Notes under the pieces: model-generated
Databases searched by the model: none
What the model saw: only the letters and a program-made list of their open reading frames with translations
Told to the model about the DNA's origin: nothing
NCBI GenBank assembly: GCA_015680685.1
Contig: MNCI01026467.1
Location: 188,699 to 252,698 of the forward strand
Source of the DNA: Gnetum montanum
Taxonomy: Eukaryota; Streptophyta; Gnetopsida; Gnetales; Gnetaceae
Length of the DNA stretch: 64,000 nt
Reading direction: 5' to 3'
Program-made: the position numbers and the translations under genes
Shown: in pieces, positions 34,831-46,979 of the stretch
How the letters are laid out: each line of letters begins with the position of its first letter
Numbering within the stretch: position 1 is the stretch's first letter

Positions 34831-35700
34831 CAATCAACAAGCCATAGGAGAACCCTAAAACTCAGAGCTAGAACAAAGAGGAGAAGCCTCAGCAGAAACC
34901 ACCTAAGGTCAAAGTTCACATTTTGGGGCTCATGGAGGAAGTGAAACACAACCAAGGTGAGAAGTCCATGGCCAACAATAAAAGCTTTCTAAATGTGATG
35001 GAATAGGTCAAATAATCTCTTAAGTAAAATAATACACCTTTGAGCTTATATGACTTAATCATGACTTCCACCACACATCATGAGGTGATAGTCAAAATGT
35101 TGACTTCCATCCCTATTAATGAGGACATCACCACTAACAAGGAATCCATCCATGCACTGATCATTTCTCCCTCACCAAGGGAGGAGAAGTCAACACTTCT
35201 AGTATTTCATGATAGTGAAATCAAGGACAATCCCCAAAATGGCAAAGTAACTAGGGCTTCTCTTTTCATAACCATACATGTATGACATTTTAAAGTGCAT
35301 CGGGTGCATGTTGCTAATGGAGCCACAAAAAATGTCATTCTATTCACCGTTGTTGAATTCTTGGGCTTAGTAGAATAAATACGACCTGCAAAAAGGGTAG
35401 CTTTTATGTCCTTCAATGGGTCAAGGGTTTCTATTAAGGGGTCTATCTCCTTGGACTTTGTGGTAGGAGAGAAATTCCCCATAATAGCCAATTTCTTAGT
35501 GGTGGAGGAGACACCAAGGTTTAACCTTATTCAAGGAATACCTTGGTTGGCTTAATTATGAGCCACATCTTCACTTATCCATCAAGAGATTTACCTTCAT
35601 TACAAGGAAGGTGAAATCATCATTCATGATGATATCATGGTTCCCCTAGTTATTAACAATGTGAACATAGGGAAGGGGTCTGATATGGAGCTTCAAGAGA
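34831..35700 (+). pseudogene. Element B protease region
   Basis: Reads LSLYDLIMTSTTHHEVIVKM, LTSIPINEDITTNKESIHAL, then after a TGA HFKVHRVHVANGATKNVILF (protease active site: D-D/T-G-A of the family is ANGA here, catalytic Asp lost), FMSFNGSRVSIKGSISLDFV, FLVVEETPRFNLIQGIPWLA (ILGRPWL motif, degraded). The protease would cut the Gag-Pol polyprotein. Same order as element C (59,509-60,138). Followed by an acidic tail and a spacer. Confidence 0.8.
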
Positions 35701-36565
35701 AATCTCCCAACCACAAAGTCCATCAATCCAAAAGAGAGGAGCAATCCAAGAACAACAACAATGCACAATGAGATGTGTCATAGGATGAACTTCCTTTCAA
35801 CATCATCAATGAAGGGGATGGTAAGTACAAACTTATGCAGAATAGGCCTTATATGTTTCCTAACCTTTCAAAGATTATAAAGAGTTTGTACAAGTACTAT
35901 GCACCCCTACTCCTTCCATGTTGCACCCTTATGACCTTTATAACCATTTGTACTATAATCATTTAGTCTAAGTTTTCTCTTTATTAACTAGTTATTGCCT
36001 TTTTTCTTATGTTTTATTTTACTATTTATGCATATAGCCTAGGAGTTTATTTTATTTGCATTCCCATTTATTATGGCCTTATTTCTTTCTCTATTTTCTT
36101 TATTTATCATGACATAAACTGAGAAACCATAAAAAATTTAAAACATAAAATTGGCAAAAAAACATATAAGTTTCTCTTTAGCCTTAGTGTGCTAAGACTT
36201 TAAACTGGCAATGTGGCCTACCAAGGCCTTAAACTGACAACATAACCACAACGTAACATGGCCCACCATGGCCTTAAACTAGCCAAAAAAATAATGCAAC
36301 TAGTGCCCTCCATGACTAAATCTGGCAAACATCTCTTTTATTCTATTTGTATTTAGCCTATTATCACATCGATTAGTCATTTAATTTTATAACCAAAATT
36401 GTCAACATAGCCATTTACAACATTTATAACACTAGAATAATATATACAACTAAAAATGAAATCAAAAATTTAAATTAAAAATGTGTATAACATACATAGC
36501 CATGACCACACTATGTGGAAAAATGTCAAAAAATAATAACAACCATCTATAACATAGTCTTGGCT
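35701..36565. other. Element B spacer after protease
   Basis: Non-coding. At 36,180-36,330 several reverse copies of the AGTTTAAGGCC...GGGCCATG word occur (ggccttaaactgacaac, ggcccaccatggccttaaac). Otherwise AT-rich without motif. Confidence 0.55.
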
Positions 36566-39500
36566 AACAATAGCCATCAACTTGAAAATAAAAACAAATA
36601 GCCAACAAGCTGAAAGAGGTAGATGGAGGATGCTCAGGGACATCTGGAGGAGAAAGCTATGGGTCATTCCCAACCTTACTACTAGGGCTACCAATGTCTC
36701 CTAATGCCTAAAATACAATAACACATAGCCAATTAGTAACCAACAATCAAAAACCACAAGTTAAAACAAAAATAAAACATAAAATGCATCAAACCTATGG
36801 AGATCCTAGCTCCATGACTTCCAAGGGTAGATGTGGAAGGCCATCCTTTAAATGATGGAGGATCTAGTCCTCTATCATATTAACCTAGAAAATATCTCCA
36901 AGATCAACATTGATGTGGATGCCAATCCTATCTACTACAGTCCAAGTAGGTGGCTCCCAACTAATAGTAACCACAGAGGTCTCACTAGCAATAGTGGTAA
37001 TCTAAGGAGTAGGGGATTTCTCCTTTTTGAGAGTACTCTTAAAGAGCTAATAGAAAATATCCACCTAAATTCCTTGAATGAACAACCCTCTCTTACATCA
37101 TTCAACTAACTCCTCTTTAAGCCACTTTAGGTAGGCCTCACGATCAACCTTATACTATTGCTTGTGGTCCTTTTATTTTCTACTCCACTTTGAGACCCAA
37201 GCACACTGATCTTAACAGCCCTCAACCTTTTGGGAGATGAGGTTCATCTACATCTAATGTTATGTCATCTCCCATGAGAGTGCCACCTTGTCTTAGATGG
37301 CATGCCAATAGCAAGCTCACATGATCCCTTTGGTCTATGATTCTCCTCAATTAGCCACTTGGGCTTCCACAAAGGCCTTGTGATCTTGGAGCTCTTTGAT
37401 CATCTTCTCCTTCCATTGAGTTTTCTCACTCAAGGCCATAACCTATTCTCGTAGGAATTCATTAGACCTCTCTAGCACCCATGAATTTTTTTCACACAAC
37501 ATTGCTAAATCAATAGCAATCTCGTACAGGTTCAAGGGTACACTAGAGACATCGGAAGGAAGCTTTGATAAGGAGTCAATCTCCATGTCTCAAATAGGAT
37601 CCCACTCCACAGAAGGCACTATATAAACATAAAATACAATCATAAAAATAGTGTACAATCTAAGATAATCATAACCTAAACATAACCTATGACATAGCAA
37701 AATGACTAAAGCATAGAAAAAAAATTTCTTACCCATCTTAGGTGTAACTTGATGCAATTGGTTGATGATGTTCTTAGCCATCCTGTGCATGAACTCCACC
37801 TTGTTTGGGACCTCTACCCATGGTTTTACATGAAACTTAGGGACAAGGGCCTAAATTGGTGGCTCAAGAACTACTATAACCATAATAATCATCGAATGAT
37901 TAGGATGAAAACCAAAATTAAAATAATAGGATATAACGAGAAGTATTAAGACATGTGCATACCTAGCTCCTCCTCTTCTTCCTCTAGGATGACAATGGAT
38001 GATGTACCTAGTACTAACTCATTAAAAAAGGTATCTTGATCAAGGTTGGAAAAACCTTCAGCCTCATGTTGCTATTAGAGCACCTCCTTTGCATGTCTCT
38101 ATGCTTCCTCCTTCGTGGTAGCTTAGGTTGCCATGTCCTAATGCATATTGACAACCACTACACATAGAAAACTGATTAGAACAAGAAACCATAATGTAGT
38201 GATAAAACCTTAAAACACATAAATAAATCATAGCTATGACTGCTTGTTGATATGACTTAAGCTTCTTTGAGGTAGGTTGGTCTAATGCTGGTGGTGCTTC
38301 CTCCATGGGCCTCTTGAGCTTGGCCTTGGCATCCCCTTTAGCTTCTCTACATCATTTTTTGACCCTCAAGATGATCACAAGAATTGTAAGGGGCTCCTCC
38401 TCTAGGCTGTCAAGCGATTCTCATCACCTAACACCAAGATCCTTGATGGTAATGGACAGTGAGTCATCCATTTCATCTGGTGGGTTCTAGGCCTACATAG
38501 ATGGATAAATGTGCTTTATCCAAGGCCTAGAAAGTTGGTCTGGGTCTTGGGCAACCCATCATCCATTCCTCCACACCACCAGGAACTTCAAAAGCCTCTT
38601 CAAGTAACCTAAAAAAATGCAAAATGCATGTGGATTATGGTGGAGGTGTCCTCATAGAGTTTGAGAATCTCATCCTAGAGCTCAATAAATCTAATATCAT
38701 ATGTCAGGACCCTCTTAAAGGTCCACCCCTACACAATTCCAATTATCTTCTTTTTTGACAATATTCTAGGAATGCATGGGACCTAACCAAAGGATATGAT
38801 GCATTTGCCTCAGGGTTCATGAAGCTATCCATGGAAATTCTAGAGTGGCCCATGCTAGCACTAAGCCACTCTAAAACTTCCTCATGATGACCTTATTCCT
38901 TCACTATTCTAGTGACAACCCTTTCCCCACCAATGAGGACACCAAAAAAGTTGCAAAGCATGCCCCCATCAATGGCTATTAATTAGCACATCTTGAATTA
39001 TGGTTCTGAAGCAGTTAGCCTCTCTGTTGAAGGAATCAATGATGTGTAGCATCTCTGTAGTAGGAATGGAAGGGATAGGTGTCATAAATAGTTCAAGAAA
39101 ATGTGCATGCTTAATGTTTGCTTGAATGTATCTAGGCACTTGTCCCCTTAGCCACTCCTATGCCAGTATCACTTCACCAACCTTCAAGATGAGGGCATCC
39201 TCATGATGTCCTACAAGTGGCAAGGTGACATCAGTAGAGGTGAAAGGTCCTACAAGGCAACAACCAATCTTTTAGCATCAACATAGGAATGTTGAATAAC
39301 TAGTTAAAATGATAGAATACTTAGAACATTAATAACCATAAAACATTAGAAGTTATGATCCTTATGTTTACCTTTGTTCTTCTTCTTTGGTGTGGTTTGA
39401 GTAGAGGTCCCAACTATAAGGGTCTGATCTAGGTAGCTCTTGAAGCCCACCCACCAATTTTGTATTATCCTATTATCCACATACTTCTTGTAGATAGGGC

Positions 39501-39927
39501 TGAATTTCCTAGTGTGTTCATCAAAGTCCCCTCTTAACTATTCATACATAATAGTTCTGATTTGGAGGCCCTTGGTGAATTCATCTAGGGTAGTTTGAGC
39601 CACTACCAAGGTTTGATGGTTAGTGATCAAGCCTTGATCATTGACTCTATACCTGTAAAAAATTCATAAAATTGACAAAGTTAGAAAAATTAGTTTAGTC
39701 AATAAAGCCAAAAACATGAAAATACTATGACAACCATGCTTACCCATGTAGATGGTACATGGTGCCAAGTGAGTTCTGGAATAATGTGTGGACCTTGTGA
39801 GCCATCATTAGAGTATTGTCAGCATTATACTAGCTATACTCTAGCATAGTCTAGATCTCTATGAGGTAGTGTGCGCTAATCGCATCTACTACTTCCCCTA
39901 CTATTTTAGCGGGTGGTTTCTTGGTAA
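36566..39927 (-). pseudogene. Antisense intron-bearing gene (aORF) of element B, 3' exons
   Basis: Minus-strand gene opposite to element B. From the E insertion downward: exon KKPPAKIVGEVVDAISAHYL ... MMAHKVHTLFQNSLGTMYHL; intron 39,743-39,653 (GTAAGC...ACAG); exon VVAQTTLDEFTKGLQIRTIM, YKKYVDNRIIQKLVGGLQEL; intron 39,371-39,250 (GTAAAC...TGTAG); exon HHEDALILKVGEVIL, RYIQANIKHAHFLELFMTP, TTEMLHIIDSFNREANCFRT. Later come WIKHIYPSM, an EEEPLTIL block, a basic AKLKRPMEEAPP...SKKLK stretch, and a coiled-coil-like segment (EKTQWKEKMIKELQDHKAF, about 37,390). Further introns are likely at about 37,945-38,060, 37,735-37,615 and 36,790-36,708. Final exon is Pro/Ser-rich. Homologous to 8,317-10,260. 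Function unknown; no known domain recognised. Confidence 0.68.
39923..39927. repeat. Target site duplication of element E, left
   Basis: ggtaa, identical to 49,046-49,050. Confidence 0.93.
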
Positions 39928-40618
39928 TGTACTGTCCAAAATTATCAGTCTCTGGATGGAATGAAATAAAAACCTGGAGATCTCTAGACATGCACAGAAG
40001 ACACTACCTTCACTTAAGGGCAAGCTGGAATTAACAAAGGCAGAGTACCTCGAGTGGTCCACACGCAGATTAGACAAGGATTTCTCTGAGCGTATACCGA
40101 TATATTGTACGCTGGGTTATACGTAAATAGCGTAACTGATGTGAAACTGAGCATAAACGTATAAGAATGTAAACAATGAGCATACAAGAATGAACGATAA
40201 AACTGTAACAAATCTTAGCAAAAATGTGGCAATGTCATTGCATAATCAAAGTTACAATGCACTGGTCTTAACGCAGTTGTGGATGTGACACAAGGTGGAC
40301 GAAGAGCCCCGGTGAATGCGAGGGTTTGGTAGCATGCTGGTTCGGACTGCAGGCACAGTGTAGAGGTTGTATGTTCAATGTGCAGGGTTGAGGTTCAGCG
40401 TATAGGATGTAGGGTTCTCAATTTGCTTAGTGTGGTCTGCCCCTAATTTTTGCCAAGATGCCTCCCAGTTTTTCCCACCCAGATCTAGTCAAAAATCAGA
40501 GTTTTTATATGGGTTTCCCTGTTAGACTCAAGTCTGAAAGGGGATGAGTGGCTGTAAGTTGAGAAAAATTCAGATCAGGAGACAGGTGGTGCGTTGACCA
40601 AGTGCAGGATATGTTACA

Positions 40619-41040
40619 ACTGTACAGCGTACACCATGCCAGCGTACAGGATGCTAGCGTATAGCATGCCAGTGTAGAGCATGCCAGCGTATAGCATGCC
40701 AACGTATAGGATGCCAGCGTATAGCATGCTAGCGTAGAGCATGCCAGCGTACAGGATGCCAGCGTATAGCATGCCAACGTAGAGCATGCCAGCGTATAGC
40801 ATGCCAGCGTATAGCATGCCAGCGTATAGCATGCCAGCGTACAGGATGCCAGCGTAGAGCATGCTAGAGTAGAGCATGCCAACATACAGGATGCTAGCGT
40901 ACAGGATGCCATCGTATAGCATGATAGCATATAGCATGCCAGCATAGAGCATGCCAGTGTAGAGCATGTCAGCGTAGAGCATGCTAGCGTACAGGATGCC
41001 AACGTACAGGATGCCAGCGTACAGGATGCCAGCGTACACA
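40619..41040. repeat. 15-bp minisatellite, about 27 units, in the 3' LTR of E
   Basis: Units of the form atgccagcgtatagc / atgccagcgtacagg. The junctions make GCATGC palindromes. Open in several minus-strand frames only because 15 is a multiple of three; the resulting Cys/Thr/Leu/Ala or Tyr/Ala/Gly/Met repeats are not a protein. Confidence 0.95.
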
Positions 41041-41046
41041 CATGAA

Positions 41047-41431
41047 AATGCTTCATTTTAAGGCCAAAACTTGATTTTTGAGTATTTGAGAGCTACTGGG
41101 GACCCTGGGGAAGGTCCTGGGGGATCCAGACGCTCAGTTCTGGCATGTTTTGACTCATTTCTGGGGCCCAAAAGTTGCTCTACGCTGGGTGTATACGCTA
41201 GGCGTAGAGGAATGAAAGACCTTCATTTGGAGCCCAAAATTTGATTTTCAAGTGCCTAAGAGCTGCTGGGGACCCTGGGGAAGGTCCTGGGGGGTCCAGA
41301 TGCTTAGTTCTAACATGTTTTGACTCATTTCTGGGGCCCAAAAGTTGCTCTACGCTGGGCGTAGAGGAATGAAAGACCATCATTTGGAGCCCAAATTTTG
41401 ATTTTCAAGTGCCTGAGAGCTACTGGGGACC
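41047..41431. repeat. About 170-bp tandem units, 3' LTR of E (truncated at N)
   Basis: Units start at about 41,047, 41,221 and 41,380 (cttcatttggagcccaaa), each containing ctggggaccctggggaagg and a ctctacgctggg...ggcgtagagg inverted repeat. The third stops at the N; the 5' LTR shows it complete. Confidence 0.85.
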
Positions 41432-41432
41432 N
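41432..41432. other. Single N: unresolved gap in the 3' LTR of E
   Basis: Relative to the 5' LTR, sequence equivalent to about 48,703-48,912 is absent here. Confidence 0.85.
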
Positions 41433-41566
41433 ACCATTTCTTGTTGAGTTTGACTCTACTTGAAGCTGTCTGTGAGGCCTTCAAGCTTCAGTCATGTTGG
41501 GGAGCATCATGACTTAGCTCGATTCTTGTTGGAGAAGTACTAAGCTCAGAATTTTGTGGTGTTTCA

Positions 41567-41622
41567 TTGGCCCCTCTTTGTTGATGCTTGGAGGAATTGA
41601 CCCGAGAAGCGTCAACAAAGAA
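41567..41622 (-). promoter_or_regulatory. Polypurine tract and hairpin of element E
   Basis: Minus-strand CAACAAAGAGGGGCCAA directly before the 3' LTR. The plus-strand ctttgttgatgctt pairs with aagcgtcaacaaag (41,608-41,621) with one mismatch-like wobble: a 14-bp stem whose upper arm overlaps the tract. Confidence 0.85.
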
Positions 41623-43545
41623 GTACAAAAAACCACAAGCAACTTAGTAGCATTGTCCTTCGACACTTGGCCAGATGTTGTCGCACTGTGTTCAGTAGTA
41701 CATGGGATTGGGGAAATGAAGTTTGTAGCTGGATAGGGAAATGGAAATTGTGGGAATTGGGAACTAATCAAGGGATTATGCATGGTAAAGGGGATGCTCT
41801 GGTGTGTATACGGGTCATGCTGATCCTTGTCAATAGCTATTGTTTAGCAGACTCGGAATTAAGACATGAGATGTGCGTCCTTTTGTTGAACAAGGCTTTT
41901 GTTTAGTGTTTAAGAGGACTTGTTGGCCACGTGATGGTGGGTTGCGTTCTCTGGAAGAACAAGCCCCTTGTTTGATGTTAAAGAGAACCTGTTGGTAGAG
42001 AGCCAAAGCTATACAATGAGATGTGACTTGAGCTTTTGAGGCATGATTGTTTGTTTCCAAGACAACTGCCTTCCCGCCTATGGCTTATGGGAAGTGCCAA
42101 GGGTCTTGTGGTTCATTTTGCTCTTTGCTCTTTGCTCTTTTCTTTTTCTTTGCTTTTTTTTTTCTTCCCTTTTTTTTTGTGTTTTATCTCTCTTTTTTTG
42201 ATTCTGTTTTTTTTTGTCTCTTTGTTTTTTGGAAAGAGCTTTCTTTCAATTTTGCACTCATGCTCATGTGCCATATTGTGTGTTGCAGTTGCTTGAGAGT
42301 GTCGCAGTGTGTAACAGTGTGCTCAAAGTTTTGGGGTGTACTAGGTGTATCTGGGAACTGTAACTAGGTAGGAAAGGGAACAAGAGTGTCGAGGAACTGG
42401 AGAATGTATTGGGAATTGGGAATGTACTTTTGAACGGATTGATTAACCTAGTTGCGTGTGTCAGAAACAATGTGGCACCTTGTCACCGTGATGAAGTGTA
42501 TCCGTGTACGAGCACCAATGGGTGTCATCCTACAAACATAATTCCAAGAAGACAAGAAAACCACAAGTGAATGAGTTCGCGAACACTTTAGGCGTGATTG
42601 TGACTGATGCAAATGGAGGCACCATGTGAAACTTAAGGAAAACAAAATGAGCAGAAATAGTGTTGTTAGAGCCGGTGTGATGAATGATGCAGCAGTCATT
42701 GATGAAGAAATGTCATGAATTACAGTAGCAGATGAATGTGCCAAAAATGATCTGGCCAGTTTATAGTCTTAGCAGACTGTCGTGGGTTAGTTTTACGTCA
42801 TAACCCGTTGGAAGTTGCCAGTTTATCGTCGTAGTGGATGGTACGATGCTAGTTTATAGTCGTGGCGGACTATGAAGAGGCAAGCTAGTTTATAGTCTTA
42901 GCAGACTCTGGTGAATGAGTGTGATAGTTTAGTGTCATGTCAGACAGAGCTCTGTGGTGTCAGTTTACCTCCATCACGCCAAGACATTCTATGGTATTAG
43001 TTTTAAGTCATGATGCTAGGACTGCTCTGTGTGGATGCATGCGTGTGCGTCTGTATGATCCTGTAAACAAAAGCTACTAGAGAAAATAATATTAAATAGC
43101 AACTGCAGAAAACATGAACTGAAATGCACCAATAAATGGAAAATAATGTGAAATGGTGGTAGTTTAAGGCCTTTTCTGGCCATGGTTCAGTTTAAGGCCT
43201 TTTCGGGCCATGAGAGAATGTGCAAGCTAATACAATACAAACTAAGGTGATGTATGCACAATGAACAAAGGTGAAGAGTGGGCAGAGATCAGACGTGTCT
43301 TTGGCCACAGGGGAGTCTTGATTATGTGGTTGTTTCTTAGTCATACATGGTCTAGGAGGCGTGCTAGTTTGCTCTAGGAGACTTTCAGTTTTTACCCCTC
43401 ATTCAGGTGTTTTAGCTCTAGGTGTTGTGTTTGTTGTTGTGGGTGTTGCTTCAGGAGGCTCCTCTCTCAAGACCTATGACATGTCTATGTTGTGGTCAGC
43501 TTGAAAGGGAGTGTTCTCTCCATGTATAATGACTTGTCCACCTTC
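41623..43545 (-). other. Element E 3' non-coding tail
   Basis: No pol domain. Contains a pyrimidine-rich stretch at 42,115-42,245 (polypurine on the coding strand) and six or more copies of a CAGTTTATAGTC(TTAGCAGACT) word at 42,750-43,000 plus two of CAGTTTAAGGCCTTTTC.GGCCATG at 43,155-43,210. Open frames here (for example 42,036-42,367 plus strand, T-rich hydrophobic) are composition artefacts. Confidence 0.6.
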
Positions 43546-43930
43546 TTATGGAAGGTGGATTTCTTGATGTATCGGTGAGGAAACAGCTCGTTGTTGTGCT
43601 AGCCAAGGTCTACCAAGAATCATGTTTGAACTGGGCATCTCTTCTATGACAGTGAATTCCGTGCTGGTGGGGAATTGTTCTCCTACCAAAAAGGCTAAGT
43701 TGATTGTGCCCTTAACTATGACACATGATCCATTGAAATATTTTAAACACATGGTTTCTGTTGGCATGATCTCATCTGCCATGCCTAGTTTGTCGATGAC
43801 AGAGTATAGAACTACATTTTTTGTTGCACCGTCATCAACGTGCACTCTGCGAATGGTACATTGCCCAACACGTACACTAATCGATAATGGAGCTATTGTG
43901 ACTTCCCCTCATTTAGGGTTACATTTAACT
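43546..43930 (-). pseudogene. Element E protease
   Basis: Minus-strand retroviral-type aspartic protease: VHVDDGATKNVVLYSVIDKL holds the active-site DDGA, followed by CLKYFNGSCVIVKGTINLAF, FTVIEEMPSSNMILGRPWLA (the conserved ILGRPWL motif) and a short tail to a stop. A 99-codon stretch is open, the best protease in the window. Upstream, a block homologous to the pre-protease region of B and C is readable but broken. It would process Gag. No RT follows. Confidence 0.85.
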
Positions 43931-46713
43931 GCATCATCATGAAAGGCTAAGGTGTTTGAACCCAATCCTTGTGGTGCGTGTTGTAAAATCGTTGCACGAA
44001 TGGATTCCATGTTAGCAGGGATGTCCTCTGTAACGGGAATGGATGCTAACATTTATGTTAATGCTTCGCGATGAGCCGATGATGTCATGACCAAATTGTA
44101 CAAGCTCATGGTTATGTTCTTTTGTTTAAGCGTTTGTTTCACCTGGGCCAGTGTAGCTATAAAGTTCGTGTTATCTGCCATTGTGTTGGTTGCCTCTGTA
44201 TGGGTTGAGGGCTTGGGCCTATTTTGTTTGGGATTAGGGGCAGGGCCCCTAGTGTTCAGTTGTTGTATACTAGGTGTGTTCTTTGTTTCAGCTATGGGTG
44301 TTGTTCATTGTTCATTTGTCCTCTTCTACTGCCATTTGGTAGGCTTATCTGTGTTGTTGGCAAGGTTGACTCTTAAGGGAGGAGAGGTTGAGACGTTTCC
44401 TACGATTGGGCTCAGGGTAAGTGAGGGGCCATCGCATGGTGGCACTTTTATGACAAATGGGAGTATAGGAGGTGTTGTTGTTGTTTGACTAGCCTATTGT
44501 GGCACCTTGATAATGAAAGGTTTCTTTGTTGTTGTTGTTGGTGCAACATGCCAGTTTAACATCTTAGCGGACGACTGTGGTGGTACTTTGACCACAAAGG
44601 GTGTCTTCGGTGCTTGGGATTGTGTTGCATCTGGCTAGTTTAACATCTTAGCGGACGTATGAGGTGGTGGTACCTTGACCACAAAGGGTGTCTTCAGTGC
44701 TCTAGGTGGCACCTTGGTGATGATGGGAGGTCTCTTGCTCGTGGAGGCAAAGGGGATTGTTGCCTTGCCTAGAGGCACATGAATTACAAAAGGTTGCTGC
44801 ACAGGTTTAGGCTTCCAATCTATGCTAATGGAGTTTATGACATAGAAGGAATTGTTTGTGCTGGGTTGATTCAGGGTGTTGACGTTCAGTTGGCCTTATT
44901 ATATCATTGCTTATAGATCATCCTTTAACGCACGGCAGGTGTCAGTATTGTGACCTAACTTAAAATTTCGTGGAACCGGGGGCTCATTTGGTGCTGCTAA
45001 GGTGGGGCTTCTTAGTAGCTCATAGTACCTATCATGTCAGCGGCGAGCATTCTCCGTTACGTGTTTGTATTGGATTTGTCCGGCTTTAAGGAGTTGCTCT
45101 AGTAGTTCTGAAGGTCGCGCAGGTAGCGGTGTGTATTTAGAGCGATCCTTGCATTGAAAATTGGACCTTAAGGTGGCCCCTGTAGTTGCAGGTGGGTTGG
45201 TACTAGTGTTTTTTATTTTTTTGCTTGCAGCTATAGTTTCCATTGTTTTTTGTTGTTTGGAAACGTGTTGGTTCTTGTAAGCCACATAGGCAGGGTCATT
45301 GCTGGTTTGTGTAGCTTATTCAATGTTCTTGATCTGTGTGAATGCTTGGCTCAACGTTTGAGCGCTTAGGTAGTACAGTTTTGACTTAATGAAGTCATTC
45401 ACAGCTCCCTTCAAAATCGTAAGCAAATACTTTTCAGGGATGGGCTCATGAAGTTTGTTTAGGGTTGCACCCCATCATTGGATGAACTTTTGCACAGGCT
45501 CAAGTGGTGCTTGTTTCACTTGTATCAGAGTGTCTAGGGTTGCTTCAGGCTTCAGGTTGTACTTAAACCTAGTAACGAATTGATGTAACAGATTCTCAAG
45601 AGAGGATATGGAGTTACGAGGTAAGGCTCGGTACCAGTCCAAGGCTACGCTTGTTAAGGACATAGCAAACACGTGCAAGATTGTGTGGGGCCAAGCTTGA
45701 AGCCATAGAGTTTCTGATCGAAACGTGACTATGTGAGCATTCAGATCTCCCTTCCCGTTGTATTTGGTCAGCTGTGGAAGTGTGATTCCCTTGGGTAAAG
45801 CTAACAGTGGCACTGAAGATCTAATTGGATCATCGCGGTAGAAATCCAGTACTTTAACTTGTTCAGTGTTGGCAGTTTTGAGTTGCTTTATCTCATTAGC
45901 TAACGCTTGCATCATTTGTTTTGCTTCTGCCCACTCTTGAGCAGTAGGCAGATTAGTTCGTTGGGGAGATTGTTGGGTTATCATTTGTTGCTATGGAGCA
46001 ACGTTCAGAGTTGTGGTTGCAGGGTGTGGCATGTTGAAGTGAGTGGGTTGTTGAACAAAGGGTATGATTCCTTGCCTAGCCACAAACTGTGAAGTAACAC
46101 CCTGGATGTGCAGGGCCGATGCAATGAAAGTGGCCCCATGCGTTTGCACTTGCGGTATGTACTAGGTGGAGATGGGGGTGGGTATTCTCTGTTGGGATAC
46201 TGGTGCTTGTGTGCTCGTTGACACTTGGTGAGTGGCTGTCTGTCCCATGCAAGGATGGACTGATGTGTTCACATAGGCATGGGGACTGAGGATGTGGTAT
46301 GAATCCTCAAGTTCAGATTATGCCTCAAAGTCATCTACATCATGTTGGTTTTGGGGCTCCTCATTGGGTTGCCGTGTGTTTTGGCCCCTTGCCAGAAGGA
46401 GCTGGGAGATGAGCCTATGATGAGGATCAGAAAGGGGGATGATGTCATATACGGAGGGGGCAAATTCATGACCTTCCATGTATATGTGCTCGAAGTTTCG
46501 TTTTGCCTCATGTTCTGTGTGGTCAATAGGAAGGTTGGCCTGAATCTTCCCACAGATGTAGTTATACTGTTCTTGTATGGGGACTATGAAGGCATGTGCA
46601 TTATAGGTCTGGGATGACTCCATGGTGATGTGTGATGGGGCAGTGTACGAGCTAGCTAACAAGTGCTGAGTGTGTTTCAGGCTAAGTGTGAAGAGTGTCC
46701 GGCATGTGAACAC
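43931..46713 (-). pseudogene. Element E gag and Gag-protease linker
   Basis: Minus-strand from 46,713 or the inner Met at about 46,623 (MESSQTYNAHAFIVPI): NYICGKIQANLPIDHTEHEA, then a Gln/Thr-rich linker; capsid core 45,984-45,475, open for 169 codons, with LTKYNGKGDLNAHIVTF, LDWYRALPRNSISSLENLL, FVTRFKYNLKPEATLDTLI. After it FIKSKLYYLSAQTLSQAF, CKDRSKYTPLPARPSE, and a degenerate knuckle region (LGHNTDTCRALKDDL). The linker before protease (44,850-44,400) has four or five PFV(V/I)KVPP repeats. Gag packages element RNA. Stops are few and mostly TAG. The first Met is uncertain; homology to the other Gags begins near MESSQ. Confidence 0.85.
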
Positions 46714-46979
46714 TGAAAATTTTTCAAAGTGTCCAGCATGTATAGCATAAATGGGAGAAAATTTGGCTAAGTATGAAATTATGAACCATAGTCGTACACA
46801 GATGGCAATCTCAGGTAAGAGGAAGTCATCTCGAAATCATTATGTTGTGTGTATTGTATGCCTTGGACAAGGTGATCCATGTTGGTGGCCGTTAGTACTT
46901 AGACCGGTTTGAAGTAGGTGTGAATCACAGCAAATTTGGCTTTGAAATGGGCTCGTTTTGTGTGTTTTTGTTGAAAAAA
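46714..46979 (-). other. Element E leader, gag-proximal part
   Basis: Untranslated; no motif recognised. Confidence 0.5.

Larger units (their letters stand above)
39928..41566 (-). mobile_element. 3' LTR of element E
   Basis: Begins tgtactgtcc and ends ...gtggtgtttca on the plus strand. About 180 bp shorter than the partner because a stretch of about 200 bp is missing at the N (41,432), while its 15-bp array is longer. TATA-like box at about 40,503-40,510 (minus strand). Confidence 0.92.

Noticed and set aside
40619-41040. CRISPR-like array
   Set aside because: Units are contiguous 15-mers without unique spacers, inside a plant LTR.
40505-41056. Long minus-strand open frames with Cys/Thr/Leu/Ala or Tyr/Ala/Gly/Met repeats (also 47,803-48,301)
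   Set aside because: They are translations of the 15-bp minisatellite. A unit length divisible by three keeps several frames open. The sequence is LTR U3, and copy number differs between the two LTRs.
42036-42367. Hydrophobic plus-strand frames rich in Phe/Leu, membrane-protein-like
   Set aside because: They arise from the T-rich tract in the tail of element E (purine-rich on its coding strand); no start context or homology.
44087-44488. 133-codon plus-strand frame
   Set aside because: Opposite strand of the Gag-protease linker of E, which has the conserved PFVVKVPP repeats; the plus-strand reading has no family resemblance.
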